A stretch of 64,000 nt of DNA from Amoebidium appalachense (Eukaryota; Ichthyosporea): assembly GCA_963693365.1 (NCBI GenBank), contig CAVNZM010000005.1, positions 2,046,001 through 2,110,000 on the forward strand, read 5' to 3'. A model generated the notes under the pieces. It worked only from the letters and a program-made list of their open reading frames with translations. It searched no databases and was not told the DNA's origin. A program made the translations under genes and the position numbers. Positions 36,276 through 57,864 of this stretch are shown one piece after another; position 1 is the first letter of the stretch; every line of letters begins with the position of its first letter.

Positions 36276-37943
36276 AGACTTAACGGTTGTTTGTATCGCT
36301 GGTGAGCCATAGTGTATATACTTTGAATGTAAGTGGCTGTTATCTTTCGCGCGAGGTAGTTGGCTATTTGGCTGCATACTATGTCTTGGACTAGTTGAAT
36401 GCTCGTATTTTTCCACTTTCTTTGAATATGCTCTGTTTCGACCCCGGCTTTTAAATCATTTGTCCTATTGATCATATCTTTGGATGCGCAGGGCGCGTCT
36501 TTTTTCTCGCCACCTCCACCAAATGAATATTCCTACCTTTTTTACTTGTTTTATATAAACTTTTTCACACATATAAGTGTACAAACGACTTCTTGAAGTA
36601 TAGCGTTCGAGCGGTGCGTATTTCCACAGCCAGCCCCCCCCCCCCCCCCCCCCCTCCCTTCCTTTTCCAGGCCCCTCTTACCCTCTCCCCCTCGTGGTTG
36701 CGTGAAAGACTTGCATTCCATGACAGTTGCTGGATTCTTCAAACATGATCATGCATGAGATCAGGCTGATCCCTAACCCTCTCCCCCCCTCCCCTCGCCG
36801 GGCCCTCCGAGTCCCGGGGAGGGGTAACCTCTTGGCCGCAAGTACAAACTTTTGTGCACAGACGACACTACCAATACAAGATTGCAACTTGCACATTTGC
36901 AAACGAAGTCCGTGCAGCGCTCCAGACCATTAAGTTACACATTCTTTTAGCACCGTTAGGAAATCTCGGAGCCCACCGGGTCCCCCATCCATATAGGCTT
37001 ATAGATACACACGCATGCACACCAAAATGCCCTCCGCAGCTGTGCACAATTGGAACTGCCATCCCCCCCCCCACCCCCGCCCCCCTCCCTCCCCTCCCCT
37101 CCCCTGTCTTCACCCCGCCCCCCCCCCCCCCCGCCCCTCCCCTCCCCCAGTACCGTACCCCTGAACTTCCCTCGCGAGCTCTAGCCTCCCCGGCTGACGG
37201 TCTTTCTATAGAAGTCGCAGGGCCCCCTGCTCATGAGGCTCCCGGGCAGGGTTTTATGTACCGGACCGTGACGACTACCAATCGACTTGACTACTTAGTC
37301 AAGTTTTGGGATTTTGTTGACTATGACTGCGACTAAAGTCAAGGGTCTTCCAACGACTCCGACTACGACTAAACTGACGACTTTCATATCATGATGGGGG
37401 GTAGGCCGGGCCCCCGGAGGGGGGGGGGGGAGGGGGGGAGGGACAGGGGAAGGGGGAAAGGTGGGGGGAGCTCGAGGGGGAGGGAGGGGGGGGGGGGGGG
37501 GGGGGGGGGGGAGGGAGGTAAACTGCCATTGTATATGGCTTAAAAGAGAAGTTGTCATCTATTTACATTCAATACAAACTTTCCACGCGGGTAAGCGAAA
37601 AATAGCTATAGAATTGATCAGTGCACGTACCCTTGCAAGGTCACCTTAGTTTTAGGTGATAAATTCAGCATGGTCGCGTAGTGTCACTACTTAGTCTCCA
37701 CTAATTAAGGTGGCTGTTAGAAAAGACGAGATTTTTCGAATGCCACTTATTCTGGCATCGATGCCAAAAAGAGAGAGAGAGAGAAAGAAAAAAAAAAAAG
37801 AAAAAGAAAAAGAAAAAAAAAAAACCTCTGTATACACTAAAACAAAAAAAAAAAAAAAAAAAAAAAAATGCAGAAAACAAATCTAGAACCATCGCCTATC
37901 ACTGTACCGTAGTAGAACTATGTCCTACATACATCACAGTCCC

Positions 37944-37984
<41 letters not shown>

Positions 37985-38734
37985 GGGGCCCCATCCCGCT
38001 GAGCTCGAGGCTCCCATACTTAAATCCCCCCCCCCCCCCCCTCGGCCTCCCTCCCTCCCCCCCCCCCTGTCCCCCGCCCCTCCCCCCCAAAGAATGACCA
38101 TGCTTTCTTGCGCATGCCAGCCTTAGCCTCCTTATCCATCACCACCCCCTCCGATCCTCCTTGCCCAGAGCTAGTTTTTCAGGTATGCATGGTCTAAGAG
38201 ATCGACAACACTTCCCGGCCATGTGCATCAGCAGCGCTGCGTGGCAGGGCAAACGAATATCTAACTGCGGTTGAGAAAAGCCTAGTGCAGGCCCGGATGC
38301 GCGCACATTGGGCCCACAGACTACAGCTGCAGCTCACACACACTGTCTGTGTATGCGTCGAGTGGGCTACCCAGAAATCTGCCAACTGCTGATGAGTAAT
38401 AAATGCATGTTGTTGTCGGTCCCCCCCCCTTCCCCCCCCTCTAGCTCTCCCCCCAACCACCCACCCAAAGTCGTGGGGCCTGAAGTCGAAAGTGGCACCC
38501 CTCGGTGACTCGACTACGACTACAGGACTTCACAATTTCAGTGCACGTAGCTACGACAGGCGACTGGTAGTCAAGTCGGCTGCGAGTCCCGGGCCCCGGC
38601 AGCTTTCATAACAACTACCAATCAAAAGCGGCTCACAAAATGTCTCCCCATATATGGCTAAACGTCATTATGCCATAAACAAGAAAGCCAATCAAAACCG
38701 GTACCTTACGTCCATGTGAAAATGTTGCAAAAGT
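36276..38734. other. Intergenic region
   Basis: C runs near 36636, 37115 and 37946-37982, G runs at 37421-37511, A/AG-rich 37768-37868, and two stretches rich in GACTAC/GTAGTC units (about 37268-37385 and 38505-38590). No gene supported. Confidence 0.7.
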
Positions 38735-39410
38735 TTGGGATATTCGGGTTGGTTGTAAGGTTTTCCGGGTCGGGCCGAAGGCCCTAACGGGCCGCAGGCC
38801 CGTCTATTGGGCCATAGGCCCTAGGCCGCTAGGCCTGGGGCCCGGGGACCCGGGGACCCGGGGGCCCGGCCCGGCCCGCGAGCCACCCCCGGCCCGGCGG
38901 CCCGGGGTTAGCAGACTCTTCCGGGTCGGGCCGAAGGCCCTAACGGGCCGCAGGCCCGTCTATTGGGCCATAGGCCCTAGGCCGCTAGGCCTGGGGCCCG
39001 GGGACCCGGGGACCCGGGGGCCCGGCCCGGCCCGCGAGCCACCCCCGGCCCGGCGGCCCGGGGTTAGCAGAGTCTGCTAACCCCGGGCCGCCGGGCCGGG
39101 GGTGGCTCGCGGGCCGGGCCGGGCCCCCGGGTCCCCGGGTCCCCGGGCCCCAGGCCTACCGGCCTAGGGCCTATGGCCCAATAGACGGGCCTGCGGCCCG
39201 TTGGGGCCTTCGGCCCGACCCGGAAGAGTCTGCTAACCCCGGGCCGCCGGGCCGGGGGGTGGCTCGCGGGCCGGGCCGGGCCCCCGGGTCCCCGGGTCCC
39301 CGGGCCCCAGGCCTAGCGGCCTAGGGCCTATGGCCCAATAGACGGGCCTGCGGCCCGTTAGGGCCTTCGGCCCGACCCGGAAAACCTTACAACCAACCCG
39401 AATATCCCAA
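38735..39410. repeat. GC-rich 676-bp perfect palindrome with duplicated arms
   Basis: The left arm 38735-39071 and right arm 39073-39410 are reverse complements except for a few changes, centred on 39072 (TTAGCAGAGTCTGCTAA). Each arm holds two copies of a unit of about 158 bp, so the order is unit-unit-inverted unit-inverted unit. Every unit is a string of small GC palindromes such as GGGCCGAAGGCCC and GGGCCATAGGCCC. Confidence 0.93.
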
Positions 39411-39524
39411 TATTGCTTCATTCTGATTGGTTGTCACACCACGGGGTTTCCCGATTGTTCTTCGAATGACATTTGCTATCACTATCAGACAGTTCTCCAA
39501 TATCAGAACAGAAAACGGTCTCTA

Positions 39525-39759
39525 CCCAGATGGCCAGATGGCCAGGTCAAATTCAGTGTGTGGAAAAAGGTGGATAAAACGGGATAAAACGGTGAGCAAA
39601 ATGATCTGGCCATCTGGCCATGTGGCCATGGAATCTCTATATCTAAAAATAGCTGCCACTACGCCGGGGCGTGGTTCCGGGAGGCAGGGGAGCAGGGGAG
39701 CACTCACTGGCCCTGCGCCGGGGCGTGGTTCCGGGAGGCAGGGGAGCAGGGGAAGTTCG
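39525..39759. repeat. Inverted GGCCAGAT repeats and a tandem duplication
   Basis: AGATGGCCAGATGGCCA near 39528-39545 is inverted at about 39602-39620. At 39661-39755 a GCCGGGGCGTGGTTCCGGGA unit occurs twice in tandem, ending at the border of the mitochondrial-type segment. Confidence 0.8.
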
Positions 39760-39794
39760 GGGGGCCCAGTCTAGTTATTTCATCTCGCCCCCTC
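39758..39794 (+). repeat. Left terminal inverted repeat of the mtDNA segment
   Basis: 37 nt identical to the reverse complement of 51800-51836. Beyond it the two ends resemble each other only as TC-rich sequence. Confidence 0.9.
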
Positions 39795-40185
39795 CTCCCT
39801 TCTTCTTTACTACGCTCATAGGGTAGGGAGGTGTAGATTCTACATAGTTGGGGGTGGTCTAGTTATTTCTACTCGCCCCTCCCCTCTCTTCTTCTATTCT
39901 AGGCATGTAGGGTAGGGAGGGGTAATTTTAGATGTAGGGAGGAGATTCTTGGATGTAGGATATCCCTAGTTAGGTTAGTGGCTCTACTCTTACTTGAAGC
40001 CTGTAAGGTTGAAGTGGGTAGCTCACTATGTGGGTGAGAGAAGAAAGGGAAAGCACAGGTAATAGAAGAAAGAATACCATATATGAATAAATAACAAGCT
40101 AATGATAAAAGGGAGAACAGTACTAATCTTACAGCTATAGTACCATAGCCTCTCACGAGGGAGAGGAAAGTTTTAATTAAATAGA

Positions 40186-51475
<11,290 letters not shown>

Positions 51476-51799
51476 CTTTGTTCTTTCCTACTAATTGAGT
51501 AATTACGACACTCTAAATCTTAGAGAGCCAGTTAAAGTCCCTTAAGAGCAACCGCTCGTGGAGTACTTGCACCTACTCATTATAATTATGCTTTCCTATT
51601 CTTTGAGTACTATGTTAATAGTACTTTTCTTTATTTACATGGCTTTTCTACTCATGTAAAAATAGATTTTTAAAAATCCCAATTCATAATCGGCTAAAAT
51701 TACAAAATTGACGCTTTTTTGTATTTTAGACATCTTCTGTATTTAGGATTTTTATTTTCATCTTATATCGTGACGGAAGCTTGGAATAAGAGTAGAGAA

Positions 51800-51836
51800 G
51801 AGGGGGCGAGATGAAATAACTAGACTGGGCCCCCCG
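51800..51836 (-). repeat. Right terminal inverted repeat of the mtDNA segment
   Basis: Mate of 39758-39794, five bases before the scaffold gap at 51842. Confidence 0.9.
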
Positions 51837-51841
51837 ATGAA

Positions 51842-52341
51842 NNNNNNNNNNNNNNNNNNNNNNNNNNNNNNNNNNNNNNNNNNNNNNNNNNNNNNNNNNN
51901 NNNNNNNNNNNNNNNNNNNNNNNNNNNNNNNNNNNNNNNNNNNNNNNNNNNNNNNNNNNNNNNNNNNNNNNNNNNNNNNNNNNNNNNNNNNNNNNNNNNN
52001 NNNNNNNNNNNNNNNNNNNNNNNNNNNNNNNNNNNNNNNNNNNNNNNNNNNNNNNNNNNNNNNNNNNNNNNNNNNNNNNNNNNNNNNNNNNNNNNNNNNN
52101 NNNNNNNNNNNNNNNNNNNNNNNNNNNNNNNNNNNNNNNNNNNNNNNNNNNNNNNNNNNNNNNNNNNNNNNNNNNNNNNNNNNNNNNNNNNNNNNNNNNN
52201 NNNNNNNNNNNNNNNNNNNNNNNNNNNNNNNNNNNNNNNNNNNNNNNNNNNNNNNNNNNNNNNNNNNNNNNNNNNNNNNNNNNNNNNNNNNNNNNNNNNN
52301 NNNNNNNNNNNNNNNNNNNNNNNNNNNNNNNNNNNNNNNNN
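51842..52341. other. Scaffold gap of exactly 500 N
   Basis: Fixed-length gap directly after the mtDNA segment. Order and orientation across it are a scaffolding inference. Confidence 0.99.
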
Positions 52342-52513
52342 ATTCCACTGACCCTAACCACACACGTCGCCAACACAGGACTCATACACATGTCGAAAAC
52401 GCCAGGCACCAGTAGAAAATATGCCGAAAAATAACACCACACAACTCCCATACAACAACAACAACCCAAGAGACGGCCTACCCTCTAATAAAACCTTCAT
52501 ACCTGCAACACGG

Positions 52514-53733
52514 TCACCGACGTCCCCCACGACGGGGCTGTTTACACCACGCGTATGTGTGCCCCCGCTCCTTGCAGTTGTCGCAGGTGCCTGGGAAAGA
52601 GTCCGGCGCCGGCTCTTGCTGTCCCGCCCGACGACGCCAGCCTGGCCCATCATCCCGTTGTGGCCGTGGCTGGTAGGGCTGGTGGCGCCGTGGGGAGGGT
52701 GACCGCCGCCGGTCCCCTCTGAGGCCTCTGCCCTCCTCCCTCTCACGGTCCCGGTACCTGTCTCCTCTGTACCGGTCCCCCTCCTGGTCCTTCTCCTCCA
52801 GACGCTTGGTGAGCACAGCCACCTGCTTCAAGAGAGCAGTGAATGTAGGCGTGTCCTGCCCAGCCCCATGCTTTACCTCCATGACCTCAGCAGCATGCTT
52901 ATCCCTCATAGCCAGCTTACTCTCAAACTGCGCTAAAAACCGCCTCTTCACCGCCCTCCACGCCAAGTCTACCTCATGCTGCTCTTCATGCTGAGCAAAC
53001 AGCTCACCAAACTGACTGCTATCTACAAACAGAGAGCGAGCAGCATGAAACTTTATACGAGCATCATTCTCCAACCCAGCAAGAAACACAAGAGCACGAA
53101 AATTTTCTTCGAACAGCTCAAAGTGGGTTCTAGCTTCGGTCACAGACATGGTGAGGGGGGGTAAGTAAACTTAGCTTGTCTGAGATCAGCGTCAAACTCC
53201 CGTCGTCGTCCGTCGTCCAGGTACTTGGCCACCGCCCTGTCAAGCCACTCAAGCTCATTCTCGGGGCGCAAAACCTCCACCACGTCCCCGGAGCCGCCTG
53301 TAACAATAGGCACCTGTGCGTTGGCCGCTTCGTAGCGGGCGGCCAGCTGGAGTGCGGCCGGGTTGCGGGCTCCACCCGCCACTGTGCGGGCGTACGCAAC
53401 CGTGCGCACAGACGGCTCGTCGGGAGGCAGTTGTGTGCTTTCAAGCACTTTCTGGAACTCCAGCATTGAGGAGCCCACCGTGTTCATGATGAGTGTGGCC
53501 ATCCTTCGAGGGGTTTGGACGTCCTTCCCCTCAGTGGCCTCTGCTGGGCAAACAGCCCTGAGCTTGCTAAGCCACCTAGGGAGGGCGAGGTCCTTAGCGA
53601 GGACTAAGTCCCCTGTGATACTAGTCCTACTGTTCATGTTGCCTATGCCAACTGTTGCTAGCTGTAGGCCTGTGTGTGCGTATGTTTCTTTTACCTCTAA
53701 CTGTCGAAAAAGTCCTAAGTCAAAGCCACTCAT
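52514..53733 (-). pseudogene. Gag-like protein of a retroelement, split by a frameshift at a C7 run
   Basis: Two frames overlap by 10 bases at about 53140-53149. The upstream one (197 codons from 53733) is helical and continues as the downstream one (211 codons). The second ends in an Arg/Ser/Pro-rich region and a CCHC zinc knuckle, CDNCKERGHTYAWC, as in retroelement Gag. On the coding strand the switch follows seven C (53155-53161 on the + strand), where either programmed slippage or a homopolymer error could act. No protease, reverse transcriptase or integrase follows before the gap. Probably the 5' part of an LTR element cut by the gap. Confidence 0.65.
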
Positions 53734-54435
53734 AACCGCTAGGCGTGAAAAGAAAAAAAAAAACTAGGGGTGAAAGCAACAGCCCAGAAGGACTAACAGT
53801 GCGTGTGCCCCCTCCCTGCAAAAAACTGCAGAGAAAGGGGGTGTAGCTTGTCGTGGCAACAACCAGAGTGTATACCAACTACTCTAACTATCTGCACGCT
53901 TAAAGGGGCTCGAAACCGTGTATACGTATAAACTTTTCTTTGAGTTGGGTGGGAAGCGAGTTTTCTGTGTTCTGAGAAGAACTTCCAAAAGCCCGCGACC
54001 CCGCGAGACACTTCACAGACACGCGGCCCACTGGCCAGACAAATACCACAGTGACATTCAGCCAATCACAACACTCCCTCCCCCACAGACTACACGCACT
54101 CCACACCATTGGCTACCGCGACCTCAGACACCCCTACAGCACTACAACACGTACACACGTTTACTCACAATACATATAAGCATACACACACGCGAGCAGG
54201 CAACATGGGTCTCGCCACGCACACAGCAAGAAGCAATACAACATTTAACATGGAGAGTACGCAGAGGCATGGGGCATGCACGCGCGCACCAAACAATCAG
54301 CCGCCGCTGCATCAGATTCTCCCCATACCACTGATTAATCTCCTCATACCCCATTTAGACCCCGGCATCACTATGCAAGAAAACCCCCGAAATTAACTCA
54401 CCAAAACACAAAATATAGAAGTAAACTAATACGAA
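53734..54435. other. Possible 5' LTR/leader of the Gag element; no gene
   Basis: Lies between the Gag frame and the truncated aquaporin. On the minus strand it starts TGAGTTAATTTCGG at about 54400, immediately after the aquaporin frame breaks down. LTR status is a guess: no second copy is in the window. Confidence 0.35.
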
Positions 54436-55737
54436 TCAGCTCAGCACATGACACAGGGCCTCGGCCTGGGTGGTCCCGCCGACAAGCCCGTTTGTTCCGA
54501 ACGAGCCGTGGAGGGCGGGAGGCATGCCGGCCCGCAGCAACGCCGTGCCCACGATACCTCCGGTAAACTGGGCGGTGAAGTAGAGCGGGAGAAGCACGGG
54601 GTCCAGCCAACCGGCGGCAACCATGCCCAGAGTCACCGCCGGGTTGACGTGGGCACCCGACACGGGGCCCAGCACGGCCACCAGCCCCCCAACAACACCC
54701 CCGAACCCGGCGGCCACAGCAAGGACGTCAGCGGCCGATGATGCACCGTGTGAGGTTTCACCCGTGGCCATGGCGATGCCGATGGCGGTGAAGGTGAGCA
54801 GGGCGGTGCCGCAGAACTCGGCGATGAAGGTGGGTGCGTTGTGCAGGAGGAAGGACTTCACGCTCTGCATGGTTGAGTGTGGCACACATTTTGTGGGGTG
54901 GTGGTTTATTTGGACTTTTTGAGGATCTCGCGGGGGCGCTCTACCAGCATGCCAAGGGAAGTGTGTGGGGGGGACCAGGTGGATGATCTCGGTGGCGCTC
55001 TCCGTGGTGTTGTACGGCTCGCTTAGGAGCACCACGGAGTCGTACCCACGGGCCCGGGCCTCATTGATGAGGTCGAAGTCGTAGAAGTCGAAGTAGCCCG
55101 TTCCAACAATGGAGCTGTAGTGCGCGCCGCTGCGCATGAGCTCGACGAGTCTGTCCACCTCGGCCACGTAGTGCTTCTTGTTCTGCGTTTTGGAGAGCAC
55201 CTGAGACACGAAGTACTGGTCACCCGGATGGAAGGACTCTTTGGTCAGTCGGTTGTGGAAGTTCCAGTTTAGCTGCACCAGCGCGTCCAGCTTGGTTTTG
55301 GCCACCAGGGGGTTGGCCAGGTTCAGGTACAGGGCGGTGGTGTCTGGGGCGGCATAGTAAAAGGTATAGGTGGGGCCATTTGGTGCCTTGCGTACGTCAC
55401 TGGCCCGTCCGAACCGCATGACCTCCACGTACCCCCTGCTAAACGACTCCAGTTTGGGAAACGGCCGCGTGGTGCACGTCGTCGAGGGCTCACGGTACAG
55501 CTTGTCCCGCCTACAGAATTTTGGCGGGTTTTTAAGAAGGAAGTAAGCCTTGCGCCTGCGCAGGTCGAATGGGCAGCTGTCGGTCTTGTGCACGGCCTTC
55601 ATGTAGTGTGGGTTGCAGCGGCTGGCCTTGAGCTTGTCGTAGCTGAAGACGCGCTTGCGGGCGCTGCTGTTGAACAGGTGCTTGTACTCGGTGATGGGCC
55701 GTAGCGGCCTGCGCTCACGCGTGCTGGGTGCGTCCAT
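54436..55737 (-). CDS. Viral-type protein fused in frame to a truncated aquaporin
   Basis: 434 codons from the ATG at 55737, chosen because it follows the stop of the preceding gene (55745) closely; an upstream in-frame ATG at 55794 overlaps that gene. Residues 1-285 are unrecognised, basic at first, with GTGYFDFYDFDLINEARARG then YDSVVLLSEP and TEIIHL near the end. From an internal ATG at 54870 the sequence is the first half of a major intrinsic protein: three membrane helices and SGAHVNPAVT, the first NPA pore loop. The second half is missing. After the stop, another frame reads CAELIRISLLLYFVF, resembling the next aquaporin helix, so the channel is broken. Whether the two parts are one protein or two genes that lost a stop is unclear. 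Confidence 0.7.
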   Translation of the reverse strand: MDAPSTRERRPLRPITEYKHLFNSSARKRVFSYDKLKASRCNPHYMKAVHKTDSCPFDLRRRKAYFLLKNPPKFCRRDKLYREPSTTCTTRPFPKLESFSRGYVEVMRFGRASDVRKAPNGPTYTFYYAAPDTTALYLNLANPLVAKTKLDALVQLNWNFHNRLTKESFHPGDQYFVSQVLSKTQNKKHYVAEVDRLVELMRSGAHYSSIVGTGYFDFYDFDLINEARARGYDSVVLLSEPYNTTESATEIIHLVPPTHFPWHAGRAPPRDPQKVQINHHPTKCVPHSTMQSVKSFLLHNAPTFIAEFCGTALLTFTAIGIAMATGETSHGASSAADVLAVAAGFGGVVGGLVAVLGPVSGAHVNPAVTLGMVAAGWLDPVLLPLYFTAQFTGGIVGTALLRAGMPPALHGSFGTNGLVGGTTQAEALCHVLS

Positions 55738-55744
55738 CGTGTTG

Positions 55745-55954
55745 TCAGTTGGCCTTCTTTTTTTGCTCGGGGGCCACCGCAGCCGCCTTGGCACTGCGCG
55801 ACCGGAAAATCTCCTCGTACATCTTCTCCATGGACGGCCGCGGGGTCTGCTCGGTCACCTCCCTGCCGTTGAGCTGCAGGTACGTGATCAGTTGGGCAGT
55901 GGAAAGGTGGTCGGCCAGACCCACGTGTGGGGATGTGCGGGCGTGCTTGCGCAT
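55745..55954 (-). CDS. Small hypothetical protein (69 aa)
   Basis: Begins MRKHARTSPHVGLADHL and ends in Lys-Lys-Lys-Ala-Asn. A helical segment LSTAQLITYLQLNGREVTEQ faintly recalls a SAP DNA-binding motif. It lies 7 bases upstream of the next gene on the same strand, consistent with compact viral spacing. No family recognised. Confidence 0.5.
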   Translation of the reverse strand: MRKHARTSPHVGLADHLSTAQLITYLQLNGREVTEQTPRPSMEKMYEEIFRSRSAKAAAVAPEQKKKAN

Positions 55955-55984
55955 GTTCTACAGGAGGGGGAACAATTTACAACT

Positions 55985-56368
55985 TTACTCAAGCACCCGC
56001 CCGGGATTCAGCAGCACCAGGGCCTCCTTGGGCCCGCCCTGGGCCTTGCTGCCCCGCACGTACCAGCCGTCCACGCCGAACGCCTGGCACAGCGTGCGTG
56101 CGCGGCGCTGCTGCACGGCCGTCAGCTTCGTGCGCTGCGAGAGCGCCAGCAGGAGCTGCTTCTCGGGGCTGGGCTGCCCGAGGTCGGGGAGGAGCAGCGT
56201 GATGTCGGTCTTGACGGTGTACTGGACGGCATGGACGCCCCTCTTCGCGAGGTGCGTGCCGTTGCTGAGGATGTGTGCGCCCTTACGGATAGCGAGGGTG
56301 ACGTTGCCGTTGAAGTGGCGGGAGTTGCACATCTTGCGGTCGAGACACAACCCGTTCGGTGCGGGCAT
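55985..56368 (-). CDS. Hypothetical viral protein (127 aa) ending DGWYVRG..LVLLNPGRVL
   Basis: Starts MPAPNGLCLDRKMCNSRHFN. The C-terminal pattern FGVDGWYVRG followed by EALVLLNPGRVL resembles the GYDSVVLL..TEIIHL end of the neighbouring protein at 54436-55737, suggesting a related fold. In other systems such x-DG-x-hydrophobic..E-hydrophobic-x-P endings occur in ADP-ribosyltransferase-like domains, but I cannot confirm that here. First gene of a minus-strand run of three with gaps of 30 and 7 bases. Confidence 0.6.
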   Translation of the reverse strand: MPAPNGLCLDRKMCNSRHFNGNVTLAIRKGAHILSNGTHLAKRGVHAVQYTVKTDITLLLPDLGQPSPEKQLLLALSQRTKLTAVQQRRARTLCQAFGVDGWYVRGSKAQGGPKEALVLLNPGRVLE

Positions 56369-56389
56369 TTACGAGGGGCTTGCATTATG

Positions 56390-57174
56390 TGTCATCTTCA
56401 CTTAATTCTCAGCAAGACTTAGAAGTTGAGTTTGGTATTTATTTATTAGTTGTTGTAGTTTGTTTCCTTTTTCCTTTCTTCATTTCTTTCTTTCTTTTCC
56501 GTTTCCGTGTACACGACATCTTAGATCTGTGTACGTATCGACATACTTAGCTCGCGCACACGTATTGTCGTTTGCGTCAAAATCTATATATGTCATCCAA
56601 TCATATCTCGTTTGTATTTTCCCAAATATAGTAACTTACATTCCTTTCTCATTTCTTTCCCACGACGTAGCATTGTGCTATGTTCTTCAACTATTAGGAA
56701 TAATTATATTTAGACGTGTTATGATAAGAACATGTATAAATATATGTTATGAATTAATAGTTACATAAGTGGTTTCATTTTATTAAATGTTTCCGTGCTT
56801 TTATTAGAAGTTTCTTTCATTGGAGGATTGAGTTTTATATTCTAAATGTCGACAGACATTTTATTCGATATATTTTACACTCATAGTTTTCATTCTTTTG
56901 ATTGGTTTATCGTTTCACATTCCCAAGTATAAAAGGGACCTCATCTTGAAATAAATCATAAGCAGTCGTATTCACTTCCTATGGTTCCAGAAATCGTTTC
57001 TCCTCTCCGGTTGTGTTTTTCCCGTGTGTCTTTGTGTTGTGTTTTACATAACACCCATCTGTGCTCTCTGCTTCTCCGTTTACCCACACAAAATAACAGG
57101 TTTACGGCCCCTTTGCACGCTAACACACAATCTCGCTACAACCGCGAAAATCTCTCAGTCTTACTGCTTCAATC
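56390..57174. other. AT-rich intergenic island
   Basis: About 780 bases of markedly AT-rich sequence within GC-rich surroundings. It separates the minus-strand run ending upstream from the + gene at 57210. It holds ATTGG and TATAAAA elements near its 3' end. Confidence 0.7.
56928..56934 (+). promoter_or_regulatory. TATA-box-like element for the gene at 57210
   Basis: TATAAAAGGG with GATTGG (inverted CCAAT) 25 bases upstream. The distance to the coding start leaves about 240 bases of leader. Confidence 0.4.
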
Positions 57175-57209
57175 ATGACTGACAAACCGTCGTATATCAA
57201 CCTTCCAAT

Positions 57210-57602
57210 ATGGAATCCAATCCAATATGGAATCCGTCCGAGAAACGAGACGAGAAACGTCTTAATTATTTCGAGTGGGAGCCACTCATTCACCGGTTCA
57301 TTAGAACCACCATTGCCGAGAAATTCGTTGACGCTATCAAGAGGCCACAGTGGCACATGAATGTGGACGTTGATCAGGGCATGTACCGCTCGCACATCAA
57401 CGTGTACACCGCCATGTGTAAGGCCGCAAACGTCCTGCACGGGGTGCCCAAGATTACCCACCTGACCTACACCCAGCTCTATGATGTGCTGCGCCGCCTG
57501 GTGCAGATGGGCTGCGACCTGGTGCAGAAGACCGAACTCGAGTTGGTGTTCGGTGACCAGATCTACATCCCTCTAAAGAGGGTTCGGGGGGGGTCGTGTT
57601 AA
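57210..57602 (+). CDS. Hypothetical viral-type protein (130 aa) with a disrupted N-terminus
   Basis: Reads YFEWEPLIHRFIRTTIAEKF to the C-terminal LVFGDQIYIPLKRV; soluble, mixed helix/strand, no family recognised. An ATG at 57175 opens MTDKPSYINLPIWN, but a 17-bp direct duplication (CCAATATGGAATCCAAT, 57205-57221, repeated from 57222) shifts that start out of frame. With one copy, the 57175 start would run straight into this frame. The present ORF therefore starts at an ATG inside the duplication. The original start was probably 57175. Confidence 0.6.
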   Translation: MESNPIWNPSEKRDEKRLNYFEWEPLIHRFIRTTIAEKFVDAIKRPQWHMNVDVDQGMYRSHINVYTAMCKAANVLHGVPKITHLTYTQLYDVLRRLVQMGCDLVQKTELELVFGDQIYIPLKRVRGGSC

Positions 57603-57686
57603 TTTTTAGCCATTGGCTTGAACCATTTTTGACACCCGTGGGTGTAGAAATTCCGATGATTTGATTGGTCCGTATTGTCTCACTTC

Positions 57687-57815
57687 TCAAATAAAGTACC
57701 CGTTCAGTTCGTTCAGCAGGTTCAGCAGCATGGCCGCAAACAGCACGAACGTGGCAATCAGTCGCGCGTACTTGAGCTTGTAGTCAAACGTCCATTGGTC
57801 GGGCAGGAGCTTCAT
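57687..57815 (-). CDS. Small single-pass membrane protein (42 aa)
   Basis: Begins MKLLPDQWTFDYKLKYARLI, followed by one hydrophobic helix (LIATFVLFAAMLLNLL) and a short NELNGYFI end. Stop TGA at 57687-57689. It sits between two genes in a compact block; tiny membrane proteins are common in large DNA viruses. Function unknown. Confidence 0.55.
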   Translation of the reverse strand: MKLLPDQWTFDYKLKYARLIATFVLFAAMLLNLLNELNGYFI

Positions 57816-57864
57816 GTTGCTTCAGCCCCCTATTTTATTGCCTGGTTGCCCCGTCCCCACCCCC

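Noticed and set aside
38735-39410. rRNA or tRNA cluster
   Set aside because: Strong secondary structure comes from perfect palindromy; no rRNA or tRNA signatures are present.
55655-56422. Long plus-strand ORFs of 225 and 255 codons
   Set aside because: GC-rich antisense frames over minus-strand genes that have better protein texture and spacing.
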